In this document: in pieces, positions 22,407 to 34,250 of the stretch
Layout: each line of letters begins with the position of its first letter
How positions within the stretch are numbered: the stretch's first letter is position 1
Source of the DNA: Dastarcus helophoroides
Lineage: Eukaryota; Arthropoda; Insecta; Coleoptera; Bothrideridae
Assembly (NCBI GenBank): GCA_028583605.1
Contig: CM053330.1
Location: 28,594,598-28,658,597 of the forward strand
Reading direction: 5' to 3'
DNA: 64,000 bases
Position numbers and translations under genes: made by a program
The notes under the pieces: generated by a model
What the model saw: only the letters and a program-made list of their open reading frames with translations
Told to the model about the DNA's origin: nothing
Database searches by the model: none

Positions 22407-24636
22407 TTTCGAAATATCGAGATTAAAGTCGAAATTTTTATACTCTGTGGTTAAGTTAGCCAAATGACAGTTACGTCCCACCACTCTCCTTTTATAACAA
22501 AATTGACCGTTGCCAGAAGTCTATTTCTTGCACCGTTGGCAGTAGGGTATGTTCAGTAATTTCCATTTTTAATTACCAAAATTTTGTCGGTTTTCTGGAA
22601 ATTTCGTGAATAAAGTTGAAGTCGAAATTCTGTGACTAAAATGGAAATTTCGAGTTTCAAGTCCAAATTTCGAGTTTAAAGTCAAAATTTCGAGAAAAAA
22701 GTCAACATTTCGAGATTGAAGAGAAATTCGAGAAAAATGCGGAAATTTCGAAGTCAAAATTTGGAGAAAAAAGTCGAAATTTCTAGATTGATGTCGAAAT
22801 TTCTAGTTAACAGTCGAAATTTTGAAAAAAATCAGAATTTCGAGAAAATAATGGAGCTTTCTAAAAATATATATTATTTTTAATCGATGTCCTTTCTGCG
22901 CCTTCGAACATTGAGGAGCTTTTAAGCCATTAAATTCTATAGAGATATAAGACTTCTTTTTGATGGTTAAAATTTTAAAGCCAAGAGCATTGAAGATCTT
23001 TTTTTTTGTTGTCAGAATTCCTAAGCCACCGAACGTAGGGGGAAAGACAGTGTTCGATAATGTATATACGAAATTTTTTATAGTCGGTATCATAATTTTT
23101 TTATATTTCCCAGACAACACTGGTTGGTATGTTCTGTGGTTAAGACCACATCGCAGATGATTCTATGTCCTCAATATTTTTTTAATTTTTAGGATATATC
23201 AGATTGTATTGCCTTAACAAATTAACATGTTATATGTTACCTCAGTTCATAGTTGCATTTATCAGAAAATAAAAGGAAATGTCGCAAAATTCTTAATCAG
23301 AGTCAATAATGATAGCGTTATCTTTTTGTGCTGTAGTTATTCATAACCAAAACATTGTTATTACGCTAAATATGTTTTCCAATAAGTAAGTATTTCTTAT
23401 AATATATGATTGATAAAGTTTATATTATATTTATATTTTCACTTTCACCTTTATTTCACTCATCTTGACATGAGCTAATTACATAATTGATATTTTAACC
23501 CCTTTTTGATGGAATTGTTCTGTATTCATTAATTAATTGTACCTAACTTAAATATAATATTTTTCATCGTCGGTCGATTATGTCAGTAATTTGTTTGGCC
23601 GTTATTATGTTGAAAATAAAAATACTAGAGTCTTCTTTTCAGCATAACTATATAGTTTTTTGACTGAATTGACCCTGAATTGTTCTATTAGTTATAGAGA
23701 TTATATAGACTCTTGTATGATTACTGGAGTGTTTCTTTGGAAAAATATTTAAATAAATCATTTAAATACTATTAAAATGCTATTAAAGACTGTTGATAAA
23801 TTTCTGAATAAGATAAATTACTGACGTCGCTAATTGAAATGTCATTTAGTGACATCTGTCACCTGTCAAAGTAATTGGTTAGGTTTTGACAGAATTTAAA
23901 AATAAATTTAAATACTTTCCAAAACAAGACTTTTGACATGAAAACTGTTGAAAAAAATGTTTGTCATGACTAGTACATTTGAATCATGCATGTTTTATAT
24001 AAATAAAAATTACTGCAAACACATCTCATGACAGTTGTCAATGCAAAAGGAAAACCAAATAGGGTAACTGCACCAGTAGCTGGTAACCTATCCGCCCTTT
24101 GTCAGACACAACAATTATTCTATTTGTGTCGTAACAAATTTATTTATTTATATATTCTTTTTTCCTGGCATCATTATGTAGCAAAAACATTTTTCTGTAA
24201 GAGTAGTGGGCTACATTTGCAGTCAATGGTAAAAAAGTTGGGAAAGATTAAATTACGCGTTCGACTGGACCACTTTTTACCCTTAAATAATATAATCGTG
24301 AAAGATCTTATTTAGGGGAAAAGGTTAAATTTTACATTGAAACAAATACTGTAAATAAAGTCTTGAAAATTCAAATATTTTAATTTTCCACAGCACTAAA
24401 AATATCTAAATATTAGTTGACCTGTTATTCACTTTTATTAATTTAAGCGTTTTTAAAATAAATTAGGTATATCCTACCCCTGGTACCCTAAATTTTGCCA
24501 AATTAAGCATTCGATCTTGATCCAAATCCAGTTCTCTTTTTTTATCTTTTTTATTTGTTGCTATCGCGAACTGATCGACAAATATTGTGAAACATACGTA
24601 CGCAATCGCAATAGTGGAGGTTAAGCAAACACACAC
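22407..24636. other. Intergenic DNA upstream of CBS, no gene seen
   Basis: The first 450 bp include a clear imperfect tandem repeat. About 22860-24300 is less repetitive AT-rich DNA with no supported exon. The last few hundred bases before 24637 should contain the CBS promoter; no TATA box or other element could be assigned. Confidence 0.5.
22600..22860. repeat. Tandem array of a degenerate ~20-bp unit
   Basis: About ten imperfect units of the form AAAGTCGAAATTTCGAGA follow each other at roughly 15-25 nt spacing. This is the clearest example in the window of the degenerate repeat that fills most intergenic DNA. Confidence 0.7.
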
Positions 24637-24681
24637 ATGTATAAATTAACCTCATTATTTGTTGTTAACTTGCGCCGATAA
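24637..24681 (+). promoter_or_regulatory. Candidate upstream ORF before CBS
   Basis: An ATG at 24637 opens a 14-codon frame that ends at TAA (24679-24681), 37 nt before the CBS start. If the transcript begins upstream of it, it could lower translation of CBS. Whether it lies in the 5' UTR cannot be told from sequence. Confidence 0.35.
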
Positions 24682-24718
24682 ACGCTCTCATTTACAAACC
24701 ACCATTCACCGCAACCAT

Positions 24719-26320
24719 ATGGCAGATACAATGGAAGTGTGCAAAAAAACAAAGGCGGAACAAACAAGCGAAGTTTGTAAAAAAAACATCAACACCAAAA
24801 ACGAAACCGTTGATCATTTCTGGTCGCCGCTAAACGAAGGTTTCGGTGTGCCGGACAAAGTCTCAAACTGCAAATGGAGCGTCAACTCGGAAATTCCATC
24901 CCCTCACAGAACGGTCGATTGGAGGCGAACGGAGAAAATATTACCTAATATTTTGCACGCTATTGGTAACACCCCTTTGGTGCGACTGAATTCCATTCCG
25001 AAAACTGCTAACATTCAGTGCGAGGTGCTAGTGAAATGTGAGTACTTCAACCCGGGGGGCTCAATCAAAGACAGAATCGCGTATCGGATGGTGGAAGACG
25101 CTGAAAAAGCTGGAATTCTCAAGTCGGGCTCCACCATAATTGAACCAACTTCGGGCAACACCGGAATCGGTTTGGCGCTAGCAGCCGCCGTTAAGGGCTA
25201 CAGGTGCATCATTGTCATGTCTGAAAAGATGTCAAGTGAAAAAGTTAATGTGTTGAAGTCTCTTGGTGCGGAAGTGGTGAGAACGCCCGTTTCGGCAGCC
25301 TCTGATTCAGCTGAGGGGTTATTTGGTGTTTCCAATAGGTTAAAGAAGGAAATACCAAATTCAGTAATTTTAGACCAGTATAGTAATCCAGGGAATCCGC
25401 TAGCGCACTACGACACGACGGCGGAGGAGATACTGGACCAGTGCAATGGAAAATTGGACATGGTAGTGATCGGAACGGGGACCGGTGGATCTGCCACTGG
25501 AATTGGGCGAAAAATCAAAGAAAAATCACCAAGTACTGTTGTGGTAGGAGTGGACCCTGAAGGATCAATTTTGGCACTCCCTGACTCTCTAAATAAAACT
25601 GATGTTGACTTCTACGAAGTAGAGGGAATTGGTTATGATTTCATACCAACTGTGTTGGACCGCAGCGTCATGGACAAATGGGTCAAAGTTACTGACAAGG
25701 AAGCCTTACCAATGGCCAAAAGACTAATCAAAGAGGAAGGGTTTCTAAGTGGTGGAAGTAGCGGCGCTAATGTTGCTGGTGGTCTGAAGGCGTGCGCTGA
25801 CTTAAAGAAGGGACAGCGAGTGGTTATAATTCTGCCTGACAGTATTAGGAACTATTTAACAAAATTTGTATCTGATCATTGGATGGAAGAACGACATCTG
25901 CAGGAACCAGTGAATAATTTGCACCATTGGTGGTGGGATATCAAGCTGGAAAAGATCTCGATGAGATCCTTCAAACCGGTGAAGGCTGATATGTCCTGTC
26001 AAGATGTGATATCACTATTAAAAGCTGGTTCCTTTGAGGTAGCACCAGTATTAACAGATAAAGGGGAATTAGATGGGGTTGTAACTCTGAAAAATATTTT
26101 GCTTGGAGTAACAAGTGGGAAGATTAAAACTAGTGGAAAGATTGTTGATGTAATTGAACGAATTTTCCCAAAGGCAACAAATTCCACATGCTTGGGGGTT
26201 GTATCAAGAATCTTGGAGAAACAGTCATATTTGGTCATCGTGGATGAGAGCAAAAATAAAGCTACTGGTATTGTAAATGCCACTGATTTTCTTGATTTTA
26301 TCTCAAAACAAACTTCCTAA
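24719..26320 (+). CDS. CBS: Cystathionine beta-synthase
   Basis: 533 aa from the ATG at 24719. The open frame runs further upstream but without an ATG. This start puts the landmark residues almost exactly where human CBS has them: heme-ligand Cys51 (NCKWS) and His63 (SPHRT) against human 52 and 65, and the PLP lysine at 117 (GGSIKDR) against 119. PTSGNTGIGLA and the glycine-rich phosphate loop GTGTGGSATGIG are also present. A C-terminal pair of CBS (Bateman) domains spans about 415-530 (SCQDVISLLKAGSFEVAPV; GIVNATDFLDFI). The enzyme condenses homocysteine and serine to cystathionine in the cytosol, the first step of transsulfuration. The whole gene is one exon, unlike Tfb2 and RPRD2 nearby; a polyadenylation signal follows at once. 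An intact heme site suggests heme binding as in other animal CBS. Confidence 0.96.
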   Translation: MADTMEVCKKTKAEQTSEVCKKNINTKNETVDHFWSPLNEGFGVPDKVSNCKWSVNSEIPSPHRTVDWRRTEKILPNILHAIGNTPLVRLNSIPKTANIQCEVLVKCEYFNPGGSIKDRIAYRMVEDAEKAGILKSGSTIIEPTSGNTGIGLALAAAVKGYRCIIVMSEKMSSEKVNVLKSLGAEVVRTPVSAASDSAEGLFGVSNRLKKEIPNSVILDQYSNPGNPLAHYDTTAEEILDQCNGKLDMVVIGTGTGGSATGIGRKIKEKSPSTVVVGVDPEGSILALPDSLNKTDVDFYEVEGIGYDFIPTVLDRSVMDKWVKVTDKEALPMAKRLIKEEGFLSGGSSGANVAGGLKACADLKKGQRVVIILPDSIRNYLTKFVSDHWMEERHLQEPVNNLHHWWWDIKLEKISMRSFKPVKADMSCQDVISLLKAGSFEVAPVLTDKGELDGVVTLKNILLGVTSGKIKTSGKIVDVIERIFPKATNSTCLGVVSRILEKQSYLVIVDESKNKATGIVNATDFLDFISKQTS

Positions 26321-26351
26321 TTTTAAGAATACTCAATTGTCATTATTTTAT

Positions 26352-26357
26352 AATAAA
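26352..26357 (+). terminator. CBS polyadenylation signal
   Basis: AATAAA 32 nt after the CBS stop, within AT-rich sequence. Close spacing indicates a very short 3' UTR. Confidence 0.65.
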
Positions 26358-27737
26358 TTTATTTAATTTTTTTACCAGTTTTATTTTAAACAGTTCAAAT
26401 TTTTTGTCACTGGATAAATATTCTAAAAAACTTTTATCCTGAGATTGTATTTGATCCGTTAACAAAAATTATATGATCAATTTATTTTCAAAGTTTATTC
26501 ATTTTAATTTTTGAATTTTCAGAAAACAGGCTTGAAAAGTCTTCAATAAAATTTATGAAAATTGTGAGGAAAAAGTTAATATTTTCACATTAAAATTGAA
26601 ATTTAAAAAAAACTGTTACAATTTCCAATGAAAACTACTAAAATTTTAAGTTTAAGACTCGATACAGTGATAAAAAGATCAAAATTTTGAAATAAAATAA
26701 AAGGATTTAGAAGTGGATGAAACTTTCAGTTTAAAATCAAACTTTCAGTTCAAAATTATTAAAAAAGATTTTAAATTGAATTAAATAAAAATAGTAGAAA
26801 TTTTGAAATAAAGTCTAAATTTCAGCAAATCAGACTTTTAGAAAAAAATTGCAAATCCGGAATTTTGAGAAGAAATGATTCCAAAAGACATCATTTAAAC
26901 AAAAAATTAACTTGAAATTTCAAACTTGCAATTTTAATTTTAGAAAGAAGAGATCTGAAAGTTTAAGGCTTGGAGTTATGAAAAAAAGTCATATTTGAGG
27001 AGAAAACATAATTTATAAAAAAAAATCAAAAATTTATTTTAAAAAAATAGAAATTTTGTGATTATAGCCCAAATTTCGGAAGAAATGTGGATAAAATCTC
27101 TGGAAAAAATCAAAATTTTATGTAAAAACATAAAAAAAACTGAGTTATAAATTTGGAAAAAAATCTTCCAAAATTTCTAAAATAAAAGTCGAAATTTCCA
27201 GACTGAAGGAGAAATTTTAGAAAAAATTTTTAAACGACAATTTTAAAAATAGTTTAGTTTTTGTGTTTTGCTGTTAGAATTTCAACATTTTTAAAGAAAC
27301 AATTTTGAAAAAAAAAACGCAAAAATTAAAAGTCCCAAATTTAATGAAAAACTCGAATTTTTGAAAAAAAAAACACATAATTTGACGACCAAAAAAATTT
27401 CAATATTTTGAGGTTTAAATCGAAATTCTGAAAAAAATTAGAAAAAATACAAATTTCGAGTTGATGGTCAAAATTTTGTAAAAAAAATGTTTTAAAGATT
27501 GAGTACATTCGAAATTTTCGGAAAGGACGAATTTTTTTTAAACATAACTTTCTAGAAGAGAATTCCCTCTATAGAAAGCTGTGATCCATGAAATTAGCTG
27601 GCAAACAACAGCCAACCAAGCTACTGGTGTAATCCGCTGAAGATACTGAAAAGCGAAACCAATACGAATGCAATACGGTATCTAAAATTATTTTAGAAAT
27701 CTTGGAAGTTCAATTAACATATTTTTTAAGTTATGAA
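26358..27737. other. Degenerate AT-rich repeat, no gene seen
   Basis: Long runs of AAAATTTTGAAAAAA, GAAATTTTAGAAAAA and similar words, purine-rich on the plus strand. One copy of the dispersed ~120-bp repeat lies near 27615-27735. No reading frame. Confidence 0.55.
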
Positions 27738-29567
27738 TTAGGGATGTAATGAATGTTGGTTTTCCAACATTCGCGAAAGCGAATATTCACTTCCAACATT
27801 CGCAAATGCGAAAGCGAAAGTTGACTTTCACTGGTACTTGGAGAATTTTGTGAAAAAAGTCGCAATTTTCAGAATAAATTGAGTTTGGTTTCTTTCAAAG
27901 TTTCACATAATCTCGAAATTTTCAAGAAATATATTTCTCCAAAGTTCGTAAAAATATTATTTTAAAAATTGTTAATTTTTATTAACGCTTTAATCCAATT
28001 TTAAAAAAATAACGAATTTTGAGAATAAGTCGAATTTTGGATAAAAAAAGTCGTAATTTGGAAAAGAAGAATTATAATAAAAAACAGTTTAGAAATAAAC
28101 TCAAAATTCTTCTTAATATTAAAACTTCTCCCTTTTTAAAAATGTAAAAAATATCGAAATTTCGAGAAAAAGGCGATTTTTGAGGTAAAAGTCAAAAATT
28201 TCGAAAATCCAAATAAATTTTGAAACAAAAATCAAAATTTCGAGGAAAAGATCGACATTTTAAGAAAGAGCTCAAATCGAAATTTTCCAGAAAAAGAGTA
28301 AAATTTTATCGGAATTTCGAAAAAGAGACGAATTTTGAGAAAAATTTAGGGAAAAAGTTGAAATGTCAAGAAAAAGAATCGAAATGTCTCAACTTTATAT
28401 GTTTTTTAAAGAGTGCCTGAATAAAGGACAAGCTTCTCTTCCCGTACCCTACCGTGACGACAGAAGATATCCACTATTGAGATAAACGCGGAAATTTTCC
28501 AAAAATACTTTCAAAAATTTCCCGATAAAAATTATTCAAAAAATTTATACTTTTTTATCAAAAGATCCACCAAATTTCGAGTGAAAGGCGAAATTTAATA
28601 AACAAGTCGAAATTTGCAGAAACATCTTTAAAAAAAAACAAATTTTCTGGAAAAGTCGAATTTTGAAAATCACGAAGAATTTTAAGATAAAAATTTAAAA
28701 TTTTAAGAAAGTCAGATTTTGAAAATAGAAGTTAAATTTTAGAATTCAAAATTTAAAAAAAAATTTGAAAAAAAACGGATTTTGAGAAAAAGTCGAAGTT
28801 CGATAAAATGTCAAAACAAGGAAAGGACTAATCTTAAGAAAAAAATGAAAACTGGAAAAGATTGCCGCAGCTGAGAGTATAAATTTTTGGTTGGCTTTAT
28901 GGACTAGGGGAGAGCAAGCGTCCCTCTCTGCTATTGTAGCTAGCTAGTAGGAAAAAAATTTAAAAATACTTTTTTTAGTGGTACTGGATAAATTATTGCA
29001 TTAATTATTATCTTAATAAATGTTGATCCCTCAAGGGCCTATGGACCCCAGTTTAACCTGCCTTAGCAGTTGCACTGTTATTTAACAAATAATTTCCCAT
29101 GTTGTCGCCTAATTGATGACGAGAGTCTGATCGATTCTCTCGAAACACTAGAGCACAGGCGTATGGTTGGTGACTTGTCTCTTTTCTACAAGTACTATCA
29201 GGGAGGATGCTCGCAGGAACTAGTAGGATTGATCCCCCCAAGGACAAGATTCTTGAGGCGTACTAGATAGTCGGAGACAGCAAATTCCTGTGCGGTCCAG
29301 CTTGACACAGTGAGGACTTCTGTCTGGAGAGAATCTTTTTTCTATAGAACTTCCAAGTTATGGAACTTGTTACTGAAAGGAATTTTCCCCAAAAATTACA
29401 ACCTATCCTTGTTTAAGAAGGCGGTTCATCGCCATCTATCCTTGTTTCCGCATCCTACTCGCAGTGCTTTGAAAGCATAATGGGGTTACCCTTTGCGAGT
29501 GGATTAAACTAAAAAAAAAATACATTCACTTGCGAATGTGAATGCGAATATTAAAAAAAAAACGTTA
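27738..29567. repeat. Candidate transposon with GCGAATATTCGC-type ends
   Basis: The left end (TAGGGATGTAATGAATGTTGG, then CATTCGCGAAAGCGAATATT) and the right end (AATGTGAATGCGAATATT, then AACGTTACATCATT) are loosely inverted copies rich in GCGAAT words. The stretch AATGTTGGTTTTCCAACATT at about 27752 is itself a perfect 8-bp-arm hairpin. Between them lie degenerate AT-rich repeat and a LINE fragment. No target duplication was recognised, so the assignment is tentative. Confidence 0.4.
29106..29520 (+). mobile_element. 3' fragment of the same Jockey/CR1-like LINE as at 12144
   Basis: The plus strand reads LIDDESLIDSLETLEHR, MVGDLSLFYKYY and LVGLIPPRTRFLRRTR. It then continues, in another frame, with RTSKLWNLLLKGIFPKNY, NLSLFKKAVHRHLSLFPHP and TRSALKA, a stop, and the tail GGATTAAACT plus ten A. 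The bases match the 12144-12560 copy closely in inverse orientation. It is heavily 5'-truncated, as usual for LINEs, and carries the C-terminal tail of ORF2 only. It is non-functional. Confidence 0.85.
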
Positions 29568-29705
29568 CATCATTATTATGAATATTGAGCAGTAGTGACA
29601 ATATTCAAAATTGAGTAGCAAACAGCTCACTTCGTCGTCATACAAAATTTAGGGTCGAAAATCAAACTCAATGTAGAAAAGTATGAATTTAATATCTTTG
29701 TTAAC

Positions 29706-32424
29706 TCAATTTCCTTTGGAGTATCTTTTCCAAAATTTCTTTACATCATCATGGGCACATTTATTGATGACCAGAGTGCGTTTCTCCTTGTGACTCCATA
29801 TTAGATGACCATTGGATTGGGCATACTCTTTTAAAACATTAAAATCAGCCTGAAAAGTGAAAGTTAGTAATGCATTTGAGCAGTTGCTTGGAAATGAAAT
29901 ACCTGTGATAAGAATTGACTGTATAAGACTCCTTCTGAATAAACTAATCTGTTTCTTTCAAGTTCCCATAGTTTGATTTGATCTACTACAGTGGGGGGTA
30001 AAGGATGCCTTGCTTCTCCTTCCAACATTTTTGAATGAGCATGTTGCTTGAGGTAACCTATGATTTGATCAGCGGTTATGCCTCCTCTTAGAGCTTGTCT
30101 CACAGATTCCCTGGTAATTACACCCACTACTAAATTGGGAAATCTAAAAGCATTACACTGACATGATGCTTTTAATTTTCAAATGGTTGTGGCCATGGCC
30201 AACTTCCTCATTCATATAATAATTAGCTTACCTGTACATCAGTTCTGTAAAAAGCGCTATAAGCGCTACTTGCAAATTAGAATCTGTGTAAGCATAAACT
30301 CTGTAATTTGTTTCAACTATAATGTATCCTTTAACGTGCTCATCTTCCAATACAGGCGTCATGTTCTGGCTGCTTGTAATATTTAAAGCTAATCTAGTTG
30401 GATAAAATCTACCCGCTTTACGCTAAAAAAACTGAATATGATAACAGTAGTTTTCAAAATCTGACTTACTTTTCTTTGGTATACAAGGCCAAATTCTCTT
30501 AGATGCTGCAAGAATATCAGTAATCCTTGACTCATACCCTCTGTGCTGTAATCCTGAAAAATACGTTTTAAGAATTGTGTTCATTGTAAATAATGACAAA
30601 CTAACTTTACCAAGTGTGCTAAAACTTAATTGAAATAGAAACGTTAAACATTCTACTAAATCCAAACCACGTTGCTCCACAGTATCAAGATACTGGAGGA
30701 TGAAATGCCAAACTTGAGCCTGGCGGTCTAGAAGTAAAAATTGGAATCCTTGCCGCGTAATTACCGGACTTCCATCTTCCTCGTCTCTGTTGCAAAGAAA
30801 AAATTAAATACTCCATTGTTATTAAAAATTCTGACACTAAAATCGAAATTTCGAGAAAAATGAAGACTCGTTCTCGAAATTTAATTTTTACAAAAGCTCC
30901 AATTTTTCTTTAGCATTTAAACTTAAATGTGCAATTTTAATCACGAAATTTTGAATTTAAGTTAATATCTGAAAAATAAAATCAACATTTTGAAGTCAGA
31001 GAATTTCAGTCTCAAAAATAAGCTTGAAATTTTAATAAGAATTTTGAAGATTTCCAGGTTGCAGTTGAAATTTTGAGAAAAACATTTTGCTAATTTAGGA
31101 GAACCCTGTCAGTTAACATACCTTTTCATTAGACCCGCATGAAGCAGGATTCTGACTGCATCAGCAGAAATGCCCTCCTGCTGCTGGGACCCAACCATAT
31201 AATGCAAAACACACTCCCATCTTTCGAGTGAATAAGCATCTAAAAATGTGACATCTCTTGCTTTGCTATCTGCCTCCAAAGTTGATGACATACTCCAAGG
31301 TTTGCCTCTAAAATAATTATTCCTCATCAAGCATTAATAACTATCAAAATTGTCATAAAATTTTTTAACGCAAAAAGAAGTGGTTCTAGATAACAAAAGT
31401 AAGGCAGGCAGCACCCTCACAGAATCCTCATTTGCTGTCCAAATCTAGAATTCAGACTTCATTGCCTGCTGTATAAGCAGATTTCCGATTAGATTCTATG
31501 TTTCATATGAAATGCGTTCATTTTGGTTCCTGAATTTGAATTTGTGATTCAGAAACGTAACCAGGATTTTATGCATATGCGGCTGCACTAAGAAATAAAA
31601 TTGGATTTGGATGTTACTAAGAGACAAATTCAATGATTGAAGGCAGATGTATGCCGGCCTTTGATATGCATGGCCAAGCTTCAGTATACATGGCTGAGCT
31701 TCAATATACTACTAATAATGGCAGAATTTTAGAGTATGTCTGAGGTTCAGCACCCCTGCCTAAGACTTTGGAGCGATCACAGAAAATAAAAATAAAATTC
31801 TTCCAGTTATTAACTCATTTAATAATTTCATCAAGTTTCCACTCATTACGGGGAAAATAAAAAAAAAATCAAATTAACAAACTTGGACCTTTAAATATTA
31901 CTTCAATAAAGAATAATTTACTTACCCCCCTAAAAGAGCTACCTTCAAATTCCTTTTAAAAGTTGGAGTCAATATCCAACCCAACAGACCACCAGGAATT
32001 GCACCCTCCTGCCATACTGATAACTCTGATAATACTTTACTCACATACACATGCTCCCTAAAAGTTAACATAATTATTTGAAAGAGACCATACACATACA
32101 CATACTTGGAGAAAGCTTGCGAGCCCCAAGATGCTACAACAGCCTGTGGTACTGGTTGTTCCACAAAAAGGATCCTGATTACATACTGACGCGCTAACTC
32201 TGGTAATTCTCTGCAAAATTGGGAAGTTTCTAACTTCTGAGTAAATTAAATCAGATACCCTACCTATAAACTGCTAAACATATCGTTGGGTGGTTATAGA
32301 GCTTTTCTAACACGTTAGGCGGTCGAGTTTTTAAATATTCATATAAATTCTTACATTCTAGATTGGTTGGTTTAAGAAAAACAGAGGAACTCTGACTGGA
32401 GGAACCCACCCCATTATCTGCCAT
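29706..32424 (-). CDS. GTF2H4: TFIIH core subunit p52 (GTF2H4 / Tfb2)
   Basis: Nine coding exons, joined by eight GT-AG introns (53, 48, 618, 335, 52, 47, 88 and 53 nt): 32424-32264, 32210-32106, 32057-31926, 31307-31122, 30786-30606, 30553-30470, 30422-30232, 30143-29903 and 29849-29706. Together they give 1425 nt, 474 aa, against 462 in human. All phases agree. Diagnostic blocks in order: [153 protein letters not shown]; and the C-terminal p8-binding-like region ending [12 protein letters not shown]. In TFIIH this subunit anchors the XPB helicase and binds p8/TTDA; it serves transcription initiation and nucleotide excision repair in the nucleus. Intron 3 holds a copy of a dispersed repeat. 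The gene is divergent from RpL29, about 1.8 kb away. Confidence 0.96.
31440..31605 (+). repeat. Dispersed repeat copy in Tfb2 intron 3
   Basis: The words GAATTCAGA, AGATTTCCGATTAGATT, TATGAAATGCGTTCATT, GTAACCAGGATT and ATGCGGC occur in the same order as at about 20330-20500 (AGATTTCCGAAGCAAG, TATGAAATGTGTTCATT, ATAACCAGGATT, TGTGCGGCC). A shorter match (GGAATTCAGAT, GGTTTCCGAATCA) lies at about 45255-45330 in RPRD2 intron 8. It looks like a small non-autonomous transposon family; the borders are not resolved. Confidence 0.6.
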
Positions 32425-32778
32425 TGATTTTTCGCAATTTAAATCTTGTTAAAGTACCGGTTAACCTTCCATTACAATTCACGTAGAGGCTCACTTAATA
32501 ATTATTTATGAGTTTAAAATCAACTATAAATTCAATAGAATTATGAACTGATTTTTCCTGTAGGCTTTTTATGTTGTTTGATATTGTTATCGTTTTGTGC
32601 TTTTGATTATAGGTTACAAACATAGACTCATTGGTAGTATTGCTATAAACTTGAATAAGAGCACCTAGAACTACCGAATGAATTATTCTTGATACTGACC
32701 ACAAAACATATACATTATGCTGACAGTGTGAAAGAAGTAACTTAAATTATTTACCTATAAAAGTTACGTTTTAGAAAA

Positions 32779-34110
32779 TGTATTCAAAATTCTTGGTCAG
32801 CACTAGTAAATTCACAACGATCAAAATTATTTTTTTTTCTGTGAGTGATAGTTCAAACGTATTATTATGGCCAGAGTGGTCAGACTGTCTTAGCCAACAA
32901 GGTTCACAAAATATACAAATTCATGTTTCTGTGACATTACTTGAATTTAGGGAGTTCTATAAAAAGGAGATGCATCTGTAACGTAATTTGTTGAATGAAA
33001 ATGGGATTGATTTCCACCCACTGACATCAGCGGCCTCTGCTGTGTATTACCAGTAATTATTGTGCGACAACTCTAAAATGAGAGCTTAAGTTGTAGCTAC
33101 TGATGACAGTGGATGATGGTAGCGTAGGTACAATGTAGCCAATATGTCACATCACTGTCATGTTAATCTTTTCTTGGGGTTTTCCTAGGAAAGCGTGTCT
33201 AGAACATCGTTTATTCATCTTTTAGTCAGGGAGGAGCGTTCACTGTTGAAATTGAAACTACTTAAATCCATTAGGTGTACGTTTTAACTACTCGTTTCGC
33301 AATGTTAGATCTACGATAAAATAGAATTCTGTGGTGCATGGTTTGCGGATTAATAGATGGCGCTGCGAACAGTGGAAGGTTTTCAATCCCATCTTCTAGA
33401 TAACCATACTTGAATTGTTTATATGTAATTTAAACCTAAAAATACAACTTTTGAAAGACGTTAGTTTTCTAGTAATATTGTTTTATACACTAGCGCAGCG
33501 TTTCCCAAATGGTGGGTCCGGACCCGGCTCCGAGTCACGAAAATAAAATAATGGGTTGCAAAATTGTCCTTACACTCGCAAATGGTAAAAATTTATGCAC
33601 TAAAATACCTAAAAAATTTTCTAGTGGTTCGCGAAGAAGGGGTATTAAAAACAACCAGGGCAAAAAATAGTTTGGGAAAGGCTGCACAAGCCCACAATGA
33701 TCTATGATCCATAATAATTTTCAGAATAGCAGCACTGCATAGATCAACATGATTCACATAATCAACATGTATTCTCATTGACATGTCCTAAATTATTTAT
33801 AGGAAATTTTAAACAAAAAATACTAATTTTTGAAAATGTTAGTCATCTAATGATATTGTTTAATAAAACCATTAGCGCGCAATGATCCATAATAATTTTT
33901 ATCTGTGGGCAGTAGTTCAAAGTTCAAACGTATTTTTATTGATTAGGATGGCAGCCCTGCCTTGACATATGAAGTCCACGGAATCGAGAATTTCTGTTTC
34001 TGTGCTTCTTTTTGACATAAGTCTCCAGTTGTTTATAAGCAATTTGAACAGGTATTATTAATTTTCAATTATTTTAATCATCTAATGATATTTTTTAATT
34101 TGAAAACTGC
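32779..34110. repeat. Diverged tandem duplications between Tfb2 and RpL29
   Basis: Related segments recur in direct orientation. GTTTATATGTAATTTAAACC plus TAGTAATATTG (33416-33485) resembles TTTATAGGAAATTTTAAAC plus TAATGATATTG (33795-33862), and again 34030-34100. AGTTCAAACGTATTATTATGG (32850) resembles AGTTCAAACGTATTTTTATTG (33920). GATCCATAATAATTTT occurs at about 33706 and 33884. This region should contain the RpL29 promoter and the Tfb2 upstream sequence. Confidence 0.55.
33496..33684. mobile_element. 189-bp hAT-type MITE
   Basis: The left end CAGCGTTTCCCAAA and the right end, in reverse complement CAGCCTTTCCCAAA, are terminal inverted repeats. The flanks CACTAGCG (33488-33495) and CACAAGCC (33685-33692) agree at 6 of 8 positions, as expected for an old 8-bp target duplication. 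It has no coding capacity. It lies in the duplicated region between Tfb2 and RpL29. Confidence 0.8.
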
Positions 34111-34250
34111 CGTAATTTGTGGATCGTTTAATAATTGTTGAGTTCGTCGTTATTTTTCTTTAAACGAAAAATTAGCAGTTTCGACAATATTCTAACCTAA
34201 ATTTTCAATATTTCTAACCCAAATTTTTAATTTTCAGCTAAACTTCAAAA

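Noticed and set aside
24659..24718. CBS extension of 20 residues starting at a TTG triplet
   Set aside because: There is no ATG in it, and the ATG at 24719 puts Cys51, His63 and Lys117 almost at the human positions.
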